Of a stretch of DNA of 64,000 bases, positions 46,627-58,367 are shown piece after piece; position 1 is the stretch's first letter, and each line of letters begins with the position of its first letter. The DNA comes from Rhizoclosmatium globosum (Eukaryota; Chytridiomycota; Chytridiomycetes; Chytridiales; Chytriomycetaceae): positions 1-64,000 of the forward strand of contig MCGO01000053.1 in assembly GCA_002104985.1 (NCBI GenBank). The letters are read 5' to 3'. The position numbers and the translations under genes are program-made. Below the pieces are notes generated by a model. The model was not told the origin of the DNA and ran no database searches. It saw only the letters and a list, made by a program, of their open reading frames with translations.

Positions 46627-48058
46627 ATGAACACCGTCCTTCCCCGCGAATTGTGGCAGCAAATCATGCTATTCTGCACTGTGCCTGACATCGTTACTCT
46701 GCGCAAAGTGTGCCACAGCTTCCACAATCTCAGCGATCCATCAACCAACGCGAGCTTGTGGCGCAAAAAAGCGAGCGAAGAGCGTCTTTCGTATGCTGCC
46801 GATCCTGCTTCGTCGCACATGGCGAGTGCTCTTGACGTGCGGCTTCTTCCAGGTTTGTGGCAACAGCGACCAGGCACCAACTCACCTTCACGCAGGAGAA
46901 GACTACTACGATGTGGTTCGCACGATCTATTCTTGGAAGAACAGAACACGAATCAGTCAGATCTCACGAGCTCAAACGACTACTCAGATCGACCACTCAA
47001 TTCACACACTACAATCTTTGACAAACAACACCCACAGACGCTTCCTCGTTGCTGAACCAATCTCGCACAAGTTTTTGATACGTTGGTCATCCTCAGGCCC
47101 CTTGGTGTTTCAAAACAAGGAAGAACTCCGAGTCTTCAACCTTACACGAGGATCCGAAGTTCAAATAGACGAGAAGCTTCGCTCTATGCGATTCATATAC
47201 GCTGTGCCACACTCTAATTGGGTTGTATTCAAAGATGCTTTTGGCGAGTACCAGTTGGGGGCTTTCCATACCGATAACACCGTCCTTCAATTTGTTGAAT
47301 CAGCCGACTTTGCTGAACTGGTTGCAGATACCTATGCATCGTTTGGTAACGGACAAATCATTCCAATACGAGGATATGGGGATATTATTGTCGTTGGCAT
47401 CAAAAGCCCACCAACAGGAAATCTTGCAGACGCCTCAATTCGGTTGGCTGCAATCGACCTGAACTTAATTCGCCACGACACGAACGAGCTTTCAGTCAAA
47501 GCGGCAGTTCGTTGGACCAAAACCGTTCAACACGCCACTTCTCTCTTCGTTGATAACCATGATGGATTCTTGATTTTCGTCTTCAATGATGGCTTCTTCA
47601 ATTTCAAAGTAATTGGAATTCGTTGTGGAACTTTGGTTGTTGGACATCCATCGATGCAGTATTACGATGAATACCAGGAAGTTTGTCGAGCAGATTTCAT
47701 AACTTGCTCGCGATTTCATTTAGTTGCGAAATTTGGCGAAACGTTGAAAGTCTATGATCATGGTGGGACCTCGATGGTTGCCAAAATTGACATGACTTCT
47801 TCTCAATCACCGTCTCGAGTCGTAATAAGTGATGATGGAAGCCTGATTTTGGGTATCGAAACTAAAACCAATATTGTTGGAAAGGTTTTGGAGTATTCGT
47901 TCTCAGTTCGGGCTACGGACATTTCTCTGGGAACCTCCGAGTATCATAGTTTTTCTCAAACATCAGACTCTATGTTGATCACTTCGGGGCTGTTTGTTAT
48001 CTATGAGGAGTTAAAGCATGGTGTTTGGGAACGTCACCGCAAGTTTCTTGTAATTTAA
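46627..48058 (+). CDS. F-box protein with propeller-like C-terminal part
   Basis: Two exons, 46627-46852 and 46896-48058 (intron gtttgt...gcag), 462 residues. The F-box is at the start (LPRELWQQIMLFCTVPDIVTL, then CHSFHNLS), which in this family binds Skp1 in SCF ubiquitin ligases. The remainder has repeating beta-strand patterns (for example LRVFNLTRGSEVQI, LIFVFNDGFFNFKV, LKVYDHGGTSMVAKI) suggestive of a beta-propeller that would select substrates. No clear WD signature was seen and the substrate is unknown. Confidence 0.75.
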
Positions 48059-48131
48059 AGTATAGATCATTTGCCAAAGAATCAAAGCGGCGTAAAAAAA
48101 TTGTTGATAACTTCTTTTATGTTGTGTTCCA

Positions 48132-49998
48132 ATGATTACCTATCGTATTGTCTGTTTTCATCATCTAACAATGAATCCGCCGTTCAAAATCGAAGAATCT
48201 CGATTCTACACCCAGCCAACAGCATCAGCATCCGATGATATTTACCTTCGAGCAATGGGCGGCACTTTGACTGAAGATGCCGAAACGGCCCAAACGTTGC
48301 TTGCTACCAAGTACGTTTTTGATGCTAAGAAATGGCTCGCATACTTCAAGAAAGCAGAAACACAGAGTACAAAAGCGGCTTTACGTTGTGTAATACAGGC
48401 TGGAACTGTATTTTCCGTTGTTTGTGGGAGGTATTCAACTTCACTCAAACAAGAAGTTCGGCTGTGCAAGTCTCGACTGTTGCAATCTATCGTCGACACT
48501 CGACTACATTGCTTGAATGACTTAAACGAGGGAAACAATATTCCGGAGTCAGAGATAACCTGTACTGACTCTGAGTCGCTTCTTCCAACCATGGCACAAT
48601 CTGCAATTATGGGATCAATGCTAGCAAATAATCCTGAAATATTTAAAATTATTGTTGTCGAAGCGGACGCCCTTAGAGGTATGGCTGTGCACATGTTCCT
48701 TGTTTTCAACTCAACAAAAATTACAGTTGCAACAGAGCTCAAGAGAATCTTTCGCCGATCCTCACTAACTATGATACCAATTAATTCGGCTGTACCAGGA
48801 GGGTTTTACAGGAAAGGGGGCCCGACTCAGGAGGAAGAAGTGTGTCGCCGAACGAACCTGTGGGACTGCCTTCAAGACCCATACGATTACTGCAATAGAG
48901 GCTTGAAACTAGAATCATACGCGTCAATCAAGTCATCAGGTTCGACAATGAATTTAGTTACGATGCGAAAATGGAAATACCCTGTGTCGGACACATCCTC
49001 AATTTACGTTCCTGAAGTGACTGTATGTTTCTGCTCACACTTAAATTTAATTTTTGACGCTGATATCACAGATATTCCGAGAAACAGAAGATGAAGGATA
49101 TGCGTTCATGGATATACCAAGCTCAACATCTTGTATCTGTATCCCTCCAGTCATCGTTCACGATCATCAATATATAGAGACTCATAAATCGTCTTCCCAA
49201 CTGCCGAAAATTACTTCGAGCATAAAAGGGAATTTGGTGTGGAATGGTAAATATGGAAACAAGCGTGTAGAGCCTAAAATGAACCAAAAATATGCTGCAT
49301 TGTACGCAAGGAAAATTGAAATGGTGCTAAAAGTCGCCGTCAAAGAAAATCAGAGGGTTCTTGTTCTTGGAGCACTTGGGTGTGGAACTCATTGCACTCC
49401 ACCAACCCATGCAGCCGAAATATTCCTAAGTTTGATTAAAAAAGTGGATCCTACGGGTGAGAAGTTTGATTTGATTGTTTTTGCCATTCAAGACGATAGC
49501 AACAGTTTTAAAGCTCACAATCCAAATGGTACGTTCTGTCACCTGTGCTTGAATTGAGTTAAAACCTGACACCTTTCAGGAAATATTATGCCGTTTGCAA
49601 ATGTACTCACATCAGGAGTTGTCACAAGTTTCTCAACCCTGTTACAACAGCCAGCAATTAACGAAAGCGAATTTGAATTCGAATTGCGCTGCAAACCTCG
49701 AAGAACACCGCCAAGTACAAAAGACATACTTCTTGCTCCTAAACCTATTATGAAAAAGACTCTCTCAGATGGAAACTCAAATGCTTCACTTTATACAAAT
49801 AAGTCAATGGAAATATCTCGAGAAACAGTGGTGGAATCCAATGAATCCCTGAAGAAAGACTCCCAAGGACCTCACATCAAAGTCACTTTCAGCCCTCTCT
49901 CCGATTCTTCCAGCTCGCTCAACGCGTTAACTTTATCACCAGCAAGCGTTGTTGAATTGAAAAAGAGGTCCAAATCAATTCCTTCTTCTTTCACTTAG
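48132..49998 (+). CDS. Microbial-type PARG/DUF2263-like macrodomain protein
   Basis: Exons 48132-49022, 49072-49528 and 49580-49998, 588 residues; a second ATG at 48171 may be the true start. The central domain resembles TIGR02452/DUF2263, related to bacterial-type poly(ADP-ribose) glycohydrolases: NSAVPGGFYRKGGPTQEEEV, CRRTNLWDCL, and later VLVLGALGCGTHCTPPTH. The usual catalytic signature is GGG-x(6-8)-QEE; here it is GGF with QEE kept, so activity is uncertain. A Ser/Thr-rich tail follows. It would act on ADP-ribosylated targets if active. Confidence 0.7.
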
Positions 49999-50023
49999 AA
50001 CAATAAATTAATTTGAGGGAAGA

Positions 50024-53000
50024 ATGCTGTCCCGTCCGAGCACTTCACCCAAACACTTCCAACAAAGCAGAGTTCCCTTCGAAATCCACTCATACTCCAG
50101 TTACGACGAAGGCTTTCATCCTCTCGAATTGACCGCAGGGGCTGGAACATTTAGTCCATCGAAGGGCTGGCAAAGCGAAAGGTGACTTCCCAACAAGCAC
50201 ATTCACTGCTCACGAGCACAATCTAGATTCTGCATATATCCGCAATACATTATTCTCAGATTCTCAGTCGGGGAGTGCAAAGTCCTCAAAATTCAGATTC
50301 TGAGCCATCACTACAAAATAGCATCAAAGCTGGAATTCTTTGTTGGGACGAAGCGAAATATTTCTTCAGCTGGATCAGATTTATCCTATTTCTCGGCTTC
50401 TTCAAGTCAGACTCGAGGAGGCGCTGATGTTGACGACGGCATCCGATTCTTACGCCTGGGGTTGAGTTCAAAATGATTCCGTTCACTTCAATCTGATACG
50501 TTGCATAGATTCGTGACTCTTGGAGACAATTCCTCTTCTGAATTTAAGGCGCGCGAGCTCAAATCTATACCTGTGAACGAAACTGGAGAGTTTTTGAAGA
50601 TCGTCTTTCACAAGAATTACATCAATACTTTGAATCTCTACAATCAAGTGAGACGAACTTAATTCCATGGATTGCTCTTACGATGGTATTAGGTGGGACT
50701 TATGGCTGTCACCATAACAGGCGAATATGACCCAACACTTGTTTTGGCCAAGAGCGTCACCCAACAATCGAAAACTGTTCTTGGGGTATCTATTTGATAG
50801 TTTCTACTGTTTTGAACTCATGTTTTGGCCCAGCTCGACCCGTTAGTTTCAGACAATGTTAATACAGCTTCCAATGAGTTTTCGATTTCGACTTATAAGG
50901 ATCAAACACTCGTCAAAATTATAAATGCTGCTATACAAGCGAAAAAAGAAGCTGTGAAAGGTTTGGGATCAATGCTTATTCATAAATCTCACTGTAGCGC
51001 AGATGAAAACTTCAGACTTGCAAATACTCTTAAGCTACTCGTTGAACTTGGCAAAAAAGTAAGTGGCTAATTCATTATACTATTGCTGACGCCTCGTCTA
51101 GGCTGCTGACGAAGTCTCGAAACTTTTACTCCTGAAAGCAAAATCAATTGAACTTGAAGACTATGAACTAGCTGAAGACGCAAAAGTATAACCTCAACGC
51201 TTTAAAAATAGTACTAAATGCTGGCATCAGTCAGACATTGACCAAATCAAGGACGCACTTGAAACAAAAATCACCGACTTAGGACTCAAACGAACACCTG
51301 ATGATAAAATTGTGCCGATTGAACCAAGTGCGTCGCAACCACAGCACCCACCAATTGAGACAGCTGCAACTACGGATGACCTTCCCAAAGCCGCGCTCTT
51401 AGAGAAACTTCGACAAGAAGTTGTCGAAGCTGCTGAAAAATTGAATCAAGAGCAAAGGCAGCTAGAAGAAACTTTACGACGACAGGAACAGGAAGAAGAA
51501 CTTCGACGAAAGCTTCCAGCTCAAAATAACGAGGTTGTCAAGGAAACGCCAATAGCAGAAAATGTTCTCCCGCCAATACCTCAAATTGAACCGAAACCAA
51601 AACGTAAAAAGCTGCCGGCTTTAGAGCGGAACAACGAGTCCACGCCGATTCTACCAAATTTATCAGGATATACACTGCCTCCATCAGGGTCCCAAGCAGA
51701 TCTTACTCTAGCTTCGGATTTGAACTCCTTGGGAGAACCTGAGAAACTGACAGACGAGCAGAAAGAGAAATATGCTGTGCTGATACAAGTGTACGGAAAT
51801 TTCTTGGCTTCATGTCTCTTGAGCCGACAGTTCAAGCTGAGAGAACGTGCAATAGAGGATGTGATAAATCGCGTCGAGGCGTGGTGTACGAACAATAAGG
51901 CGACGAAAAAGACAAAAAAGGATATTGAGAAACCAGAAGTTGCACCAACTGAAAAGGTGCAAGAGAAAATTCGGTTGGATTGGCTAAGAGAGGTACCGGC
52001 ACCTGACGTTGATAAGGAAACGTTTATCGAGGCCACATTTATGGCAATCGAACGAGGTTTAGATGACTCCAGAGAACGCGCCATTACTTTGAGTTTGACT
52101 TTATGGGAACTCTTGAGCCGTAAGTGGTAAAAATGTTCTCTCTGTCTTGACTTAGCAACATTCAGGAACTTGTGTAAGTCGAGAGATCTCAAAGTTGTTG
52201 GTATTTCGGCATTTGGAAATTCTGTTTCCCATTCTGTTGGCAAAGTCCGGGCATATGAACCAAAGAGTGAAGCAGGTGAGTCCAAATCAGCGGTTGGAAT
52301 TTCCTTCACTGAAACAAAGTAGGGATGTCTCGATATGGTCCTCCTCCTCGCGAAAGCATATCATACTATTCCACACTCTGTGATGAAATTTATCCTGAAG
52401 TTGCCGAAGCCAACTGCTACGCCGAGATATGTTATTTCTCGGCTAGACGCACTTCACCTCGTCATAATGAAACTGGGAGTGGACGATATGAAACAGCTGG
52501 ACAATGCCGGTTCTGGGCTTAACATCAAATCGGCCATGATGTTTGCAGAACATCACCTTCACAATAAGACGACAGAAATTCGCGAAGCGGCTGTGAAAGT
52601 AATCGTTGACCTGTGCCTCCTCGTTGAAAACGATGAGCTGATTTTTAGTTACTTGGCGAACATCAAACACCAAACTATGCACATTGTGCAAACGCGATTG
52701 GAGCTTGCAAGGCACGGACTTGAAGTCAAGACAGGTAAATTACTTCACTACTTTTCTCTTCGATTGAACTACGCCTAATTTCAATGTCTTAAGGTTCAAT
52801 GGAAAGTTTAGCAGCCGTCTCAAGTACAAACCTTTTACCAAATGACTCCACCTCCTTAATTGCAACCGAGGCTGGAGTTATTTCGAAACAATCATCAGAA
52901 TCTGAGTTGGTTCAAAATTTGAAACAAGAACTCGACTCACTGAAAGGACTAGTTCAGGAAAAAGCAGTTGCAACTGATGCATCAGTTGTCACTTCTGCAT

Positions 53001-54109
53001 CCTCTGTCCCAGCAAAAAAGGTTTCAAAGAAGGCAACCGCTGCAAACACCAAGACATTGTCAAGACCCCAAACAAAAGCAGGGAAGCAATCGGATCGAGC
53101 GGCTTCAAAGGTTACTGAAGAAACCAAAATGGGGCAAGTTTCTGCAACAGCTGTTCAGGAACAAGAAAAGACTGTGCCAAAGAAAGAAGAAACTGTTAGT
53201 CGTCCAGTCATCAGTCCAGTCATCGAGAATGAAATTATGGAAGCCAAGGCGTCAAAACTTTCTAAGCACAAAAGGATGAGCTACCCAAAAGTGTTAGTGC
53301 AAAGTCAAGACCACGACAGGTTTGGTGATTGTGAGGTAATAATGTTAACGTTTCAGTTTATAGCGGCAAAACGTCCTCCTTCACAGCAGCAAAAGCGGAA
53401 AGATTCCGATAAAATCAAATTGACGTTAACTGAAGAGCGTCTTGCCAATGCATGGAACAGAACATGCATTTTCTGTGGTGAAAAGAATCCAGACTTTACG
53501 GACGAACAGTTAGATATTCATTACTGGCGAGATTGTCCAATGTTATGTCCGTGTCCGTTATGCCATTTGGTGGGGAACCCATGAACTGGATTTAGCTGAC
53601 TGATTAACACACACATCAGATAGTCGAAATTCCACTTTTAACCGTTCATATGGTTGAAGAATGTGATAACAAGAAGCTAGTGAAGCAATGTTCACGCTGC
53701 AAAGAAACGGTCATGACCACCGAATTTCAGTTACATGTTGAGAGGCAAACTTGTTTACGTGAGTTCAATATGGAATCAATTTTCCAAACTAAACTCGTTG
53801 TAAGCGGCATCAATTATTCCCGGGGTCTCACGCTGTCCCCAATGTCATTTAGATATTCCTCATGGAGAATCTGGTTGGAAGTCCCATTTACTGCAAGGAG
53901 ATGGATGTAAAGGATCAAAGCGAGAAAAGAAAGAAGTCAGTCAAGAAAAGGCTGAGGATACAAATGAAGCAGCAGTTTCTTTGGAGGTGAAGGACGCTGC
54001 CGCTGTCAAAGCAGAGGACGTGAAACGAGACGAGGTTCTAAACAACAAAGCGAAGGGAAAGGTTTCGTTCAAAAAGACGGCTCCTGTTTCGCGAATGAAA
54101 AATAAATAA
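50024..54109 (+). CDS. CEP104: Centrosomal protein CEP104 (flagellar tip TOG protein)
   Basis: Many short introns; the spliced reading is continuous from MLSRPSTSPKHF to SRMKNK. The N-terminal jelly-roll region has SPSKGWQSER, FCIYPQYIILRFSVGECKVL and QILSHHYKIASKLEFFVG, then the ARELKSIPVNETGEFLKIV block. A coiled coil follows (EKLRQEVVEAAEKLNQEQRQ). The TOG-like domain has LSLTLWELLSR, VFRHLEILFPILLAKSGHMN and EIREAAVKVIVDL. The C-terminal zinc fingers have CIFCGEKNPDF and CPLCHLV, then CSRCKETVMTTEF. CEP104 binds microtubule plus ends at the tip of cilia and flagella, so it supports a flagellated life stage. Confidence 0.93.
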
Positions 54110-54223
54110 TATTGAATATATTTTACAATAATTGAGAACCCAGAAGATGTAAATGAGGTTGCAGAATGTACAAACGAATACAACTCTCAACAGGTTATTA
54201 TAGAGACCAAACTACCTAACCAG

Positions 54224-55056
54224 CTACTTTTTCCCTGATTCCACTTTTTCCAAAGACTGAACCCGCAATAGTTCATTTGTATGAGTCAAATGCTCTACAG
54301 TTTTCGCCAGAATATCGAGTTTCGAGGCTTTGCAGTCAGCAAACGCGTCCGGCGGCAGGAGATTTTTAAGTTCATTGAACAAGTCATTCATTCTTGTCCT
54401 ACGTGCACGTTCAGCATACTTGTGAGCTTCTCTTGTAGTTGCGCCGCCACCGCCAACACCACCAACACCACTAATTCCTTGAACGACAAGAGAATGAGTA
54501 CTTCCAGCACCATTTGGAACGCCGCTGTCACCATCACTTTCTGAATCCACCGAAACCAACGAGGCGACAGAGCCACGACGAACGACACCATTTTCGTGGA
54601 CAGAAGATATGAGTGAGTAGTTGCCTGAGACTGAGGACGAGAACGAGTTTGTGGTTGGTGGATGGAGGCTGACTCCACGTGGCGTGCGAGGGTGTGGTTC
54701 TGATTCTGAGACTGATTCTGAGACTGATTCTGAAGGTGGATGGCGGAGGGCAGACACACGGAGAAACGCCTCTTTGGCGGCGGCAGCGCATCGAGTGGAT
54801 TCTCTGAAAGCAGCGACAGCGAATGGCGGCGCTTGAGCGACTCGGCGGCCGCTGAAAACGGCGGCGGTGGCTGCGACGGAACAACAAACGGCGGCGGTGC
54901 AAGGCCTGCGCCGCCGGTCACACTGCGCAGCCCGGGAAGTGTCGTTGTCGTTGTCGTTGTCGTGGTTCGATTCAGCGCGAGAAGGTCCAGTGCCGCGGCC
55001 TCGTCGCGGTTCTGCAGTGGCGCGAGCATCATATTCATCGGTCCAGTCTGTGCCAT
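54224..55056 (-). CDS. bHLH transcription factor
   Basis: The C-terminal bHLH domain has the basic region HKYAERARRTRMNDLF with the H, E and R positions expected for E-box binding, helix 1 (ELKNLLPPDAF) and helix 2 (SKLDILAKTVEHLTHTN). The N-terminus (MAQTGPMNMMLAPL) is rich in Pro, Ala, Ser and Thr, coded by GC-rich DNA with a run of Thr codons. Between about 54700 and 54750 the sequence repeats a 12-bp unit (gattctgagact). Near there the frame used by the N-terminus must change to that of the bHLH part, by a small indel in the repeat or an unseen intron. It converges tail to tail with CEP104. Confidence 0.82.
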
Positions 55057-55195
55057 GCGTTGAAAACAAAGCTTTGGGAACTGAATTCTGGAATCGCACG
55101 CGTGATCGGAAATTTTTTTTCAGTTCCAAGTGGCTCATCTCCACAGCAAAAACAAGATTTAATTCATTTCGTTTCAGAAGACGCACGTGCAGCAT

Positions 55196-57110
55196 TCACA
55201 CCATCACATTTTCATTGCATTCTTCCATTCCTGTTGATTGTTCGACTTGTATCATTGTAACTGGTGGACACATTGATGGAACTGTTGGCTTCTTTTTCTT
55301 TATGAGACCAGCATGCAAGATATTAACAACTGCTGTTGATGCCAATGGTTCCAGCTTCTTTTCCCCTGGGTTTGCCGCGGTATCAGAGTAATTCATGGCC
55401 ACAACCTCCTCCTGAGCAACCACAGAACCTTCAATAGAAACACCAAGTTCATTCTCAGAAAATGTCACCATGGAACAGTATCCATCAGTGGAAGACATCA
55501 TGAGTATCTTGCCATTTGGAGCCCTAAGTTGAGAATTAGCTTTTCCAGAATAAAAGTTTTTGAAGATGCCCCTACCATGCTAAATCCGTGAGGGTACCAA
55601 AGTGAAGGTTTGCAACAACGGCCAATGGCCGTTCCAAGCACGACGTGTCATAGACTACCACAGCATCTTGACAAGCCACAGCGAATATCATACGATACGG
55701 CAAAAGCAACCTCCCTTCGATGTTGCTGTTGGTTCTTCTGTGCTTGTACAAAACTGGACTGAATTTGATAGCTATTGGAGCTTTCTTGAAACCACCAAGA
55801 CGAGCAATTGGTTCTCCGCGTAAATTCTCACGAGTAAATACATAGACGACATGCTTGGTATTCTCTTTTGGTGATGCTCTGTGTATCCCTGCAGGAGCAA
55901 TCAACAAGGATCCATCAGGTGAAAACGACAGCCGACGGAAAAACGACGAAAGAGTGTCATCATGAAAGAGCTTCATGGACGTCGTGGAGGACTCGAGCTT
56001 AGCCTTCTTGGCGTTGGACAGTGGGGCTTCAAGAACATCATCGCTTGGATTCCAACACGGATCCTTTTCTTTGTTCAAAACTTGAACTTCCACTTTCCGG
56101 TCCACTTCCATAAAATCCTCTTGACCTTCATTTTTCGTCTCACTCTCTTTCGTCTCTTTGACAGTCGTAATCTTACTCTGACGTGCACAACAGGTCAATC
56201 CAGTGATTTGCGTTCCAGTCTTGTGTAGCTTGTACACATTCATCGAGCGGTCTGAGCTTTGAGACGCTACAAACTGGTTCATAGGATCCCAGGAAACTCC
56301 TTGAACGAAATTTGTATGTTCAGTCAAGGTTAATATACATTTGTCTGGAGTTCGATTATTAGACAAGTTGACATAATGAATGAGGTAAACTCAACTCTCT
56401 TTGATGTCCCAAATTCGCGAAGAGTTGTCCACACATCCTGCCATAATGTGAGTTCCTTGGGGTGACCACACAATATCATAAATGTCGGAGGAGCAACCCC
56501 TTATCAAAGAATAAGACAGTGCCGCAAGTAAAAGCCTATCCCTTACCTTAATATTTGAAGAATTCTCCAGTGCTCTATATTGTCAGAATCATCGACAGCC
56601 TCCAATGATCCCACCTCAACAGGTTTCTTTTCGCATTGTTGCCAGAGAATCAATGTTCCATCTGTAAGTTGAAATCGTGAGCACTAATACTACACGTATA
56701 GAATTGTTACCGTCTCCCCCAGAGGCTAGGATTCCATCTGTGACGATTGATTGTGAATAACAGAAACCGAAAAGCAACACTAGCTGTACCTTTCGGAGAC
56801 CAGCGAATGCAATTCACACAGATGAATGTCGATTCAAGGTTGCGATGAACTCGAGCTTTGAAGTGTTCGTGGTTTCATCAAGGGTTGCGTTCCAAATCTA
56901 ACGAAGGGGCACTCATGGCTTAGTTCAGCGTTGCATAATTGTATTGGGAGTTGGTTTACACGAATGTTATGGTCGCCGCCGGCGGTGGCGAGTCTGTACT
57001 TCGTCTCTGTGTCCCAACTGATGTACGCTTTGATGCGGCTGCGAATCGAATGCGACAGAGAAGATAGGCATTTTATCATGCCAGTTGATTTGCAGCGTCT
57101 TGGCTTTCAT
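55196..57110 (-). CDS. CHAF1B: Chromatin assembly factor 1 p60 subunit (WD40)
   Basis: The start MKAKTLQINWHDKMPIFSV and RLATAGGDHNIR give blade 1. Later blades read DGTLILWQQCEKKPVEVG, DIYDIVWSPQGTHIM with DNSSRIWDIK, and VQGVSWDPMNQFVASQSSDRS. The family-specific region FFRRLSFSPDGSLLIAPAG, PYRMIFAVACQDAVVVYDT and SSTDGYCSMVTFSENELGV ends the propeller. This subunit works with the p150 and p48 subunits to deposit H3-H4 behind replication forks. The tail after about 55400 is short and Lys/Glu-rich. Two places near the start (about 57035-57065 and about 56815) need a frame change that I could not fit to a normal intron. Confidence 0.9.
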
Positions 57111-57232
57111 TCTTGCAACTGAAGTTGTGGTGAGGGAGAGCAATCAGTGAAAAGGAAGGTGCAGAAATCCGGACACTCCAAAAAACAAACAACGAAGAAA
57201 CTTTACTTCTTTTATGTAAATAAAAAGGAAAG

Positions 57233-58219
57233 TTAGACTTTGACAGCTTTGTTTGCTGGAGTAATTGGCGCTATAACTGATGTTCTCTTCAAGTCTGGTG
57301 GGTTAACAGGGGGAGGAACTGGAGGAAGTGGTGCAGGAGCAGGAATATCCAAGGGCTGTAACCTGTGATGTGCTGTCGATCTTCCTCGTTCCATACGTGG
57401 TTTGATTTTCTTTTCCTTCTTCCTCGCATACAGTGGATTCTGCTGCCTCCAAAACTCAAGACGAGTTCCAAGGTATCGCAATCCTTCATTCACAAAGTCG
57501 AAAATCTGGTCGTCTGGGAAGTCCACAAAGTCACGGTCGAGAATAAGATTTTGAAGGTACAACTTGTCTTCATACAACTCTCCCAGTAGCTTACTTTCGA
57601 CTTTGGAGTGAGGAGCTTTTCCTGACGCCGTATCGATTATGGCTGCTTGAGTTGCAGGTGTCGATGGCGGCCTTGCTCCAGGGGTGGTTGTCACGCCACT
57701 TCCACCATGAGAAACGCTCGTGGTTTGAAATAAAGTACCCAAGTTTTTACGCAACTTTGTAGAAATTTCAATCTTGAAATCCTTGGGCTTATCGTTCTTT
57801 CCAATCGAGTTTTCAATTGCTTCCCGTGACTTTTGGATTCCAATACGGAACTCGTCAAGCTCTGGGCGTAAACGGTTGCCTCGGTGATAGAACATGAGAG
57901 CAAGCTCGAAATCACCCATGGCATAAAGTGCCTCCGCTTTTTGGAAGATTCCCTTGAAGAAGAGAGGCTCGTCCTTGAGCGACGTGTTTGCGTCGTCGAG
58001 AGCAAGCGCTGGAGATCCCACATGGATATAGCATTTTGACCGGGATACAAGACAATGTTTATCGGTGGGTCTTATGTCGAGAGCTTGCGAGAATACTTCT
58101 ATGGCTTCTGTGAAAGCGCGTCGTTGGGCCAGTAAGTCTCCTTCAGCAGATAAAGTTTGAAACTTGGCTACTAGGTTCTCATGAGGGTCGCCTTCTGAGT
58201 TATCGTCCTTGTCTGGCAT
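57233..58219 (-). CDS. ODAD4: Outer dynein arm docking complex subunit 4 homologue (TTC25)
   Basis: Intronless, 328 residues from MPDKDDNSEG. Three TPR repeats in the first 140 residues: FQTLSAEGDLLAQRRAFTEA, LVSRSKCYIHVGSPALAL and FQKAEALYAMGDFELALMFYH, then LRPELDEFRIGIQKSREAI, which is characteristic of TTC25/ODAD4. A linker, the LLGELYEDKLYLQNLIL block and a Pro-rich tail (PAPAPLPPVPPPVNPP) follow. Vertebrate ODAD4 is longer, with more TPRs. It helps dock outer dynein arms on axonemal doublets, so it implies a motile flagellum. Its start lies about 148 bp from the hexokinase start, head to head. Confidence 0.9.
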   Translation of the reverse strand: MPDKDDNSEGDPHENLVAKFQTLSAEGDLLAQRRAFTEAIEVFSQALDIRPTDKHCLVSRSKCYIHVGSPALALDDANTSLKDEPLFFKGIFQKAEALYAMGDFELALMFYHRGNRLRPELDEFRIGIQKSREAIENSIGKNDKPKDFKIEISTKLRKNLGTLFQTTSVSHGGSGVTTTPGARPPSTPATQAAIIDTASGKAPHSKVESKLLGELYEDKLYLQNLILDRDFVDFPDDQIFDFVNEGLRYLGTRLEFWRQQNPLYARKKEKKIKPRMERGRSTAHHRLQPLDIPAPAPLPPVPPPVNPPDLKRTSVIAPITPANKAVKV

Positions 58220-58367
58220 CGTGGAGGATGTTCAATTTTTGGGAGGGGTTTCTCGTCAATCTCGTCAATCACTTCACGCTGAAAGGGCCGGCTTCATGCA
58301 TGCTTCCTCCTTGCCATAATTTGATAATCTATGTGGTTCAATTCCGTTGAAAACCATCCGCGGAAAA

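Noticed and set aside
57035..57065. 28-bp intron in CHAF1B (gtacat...cgaag)
   Set aside because: It would mend the frame, but it is far below the 44-bp minimum seen elsewhere in this contig, so it is left unresolved.
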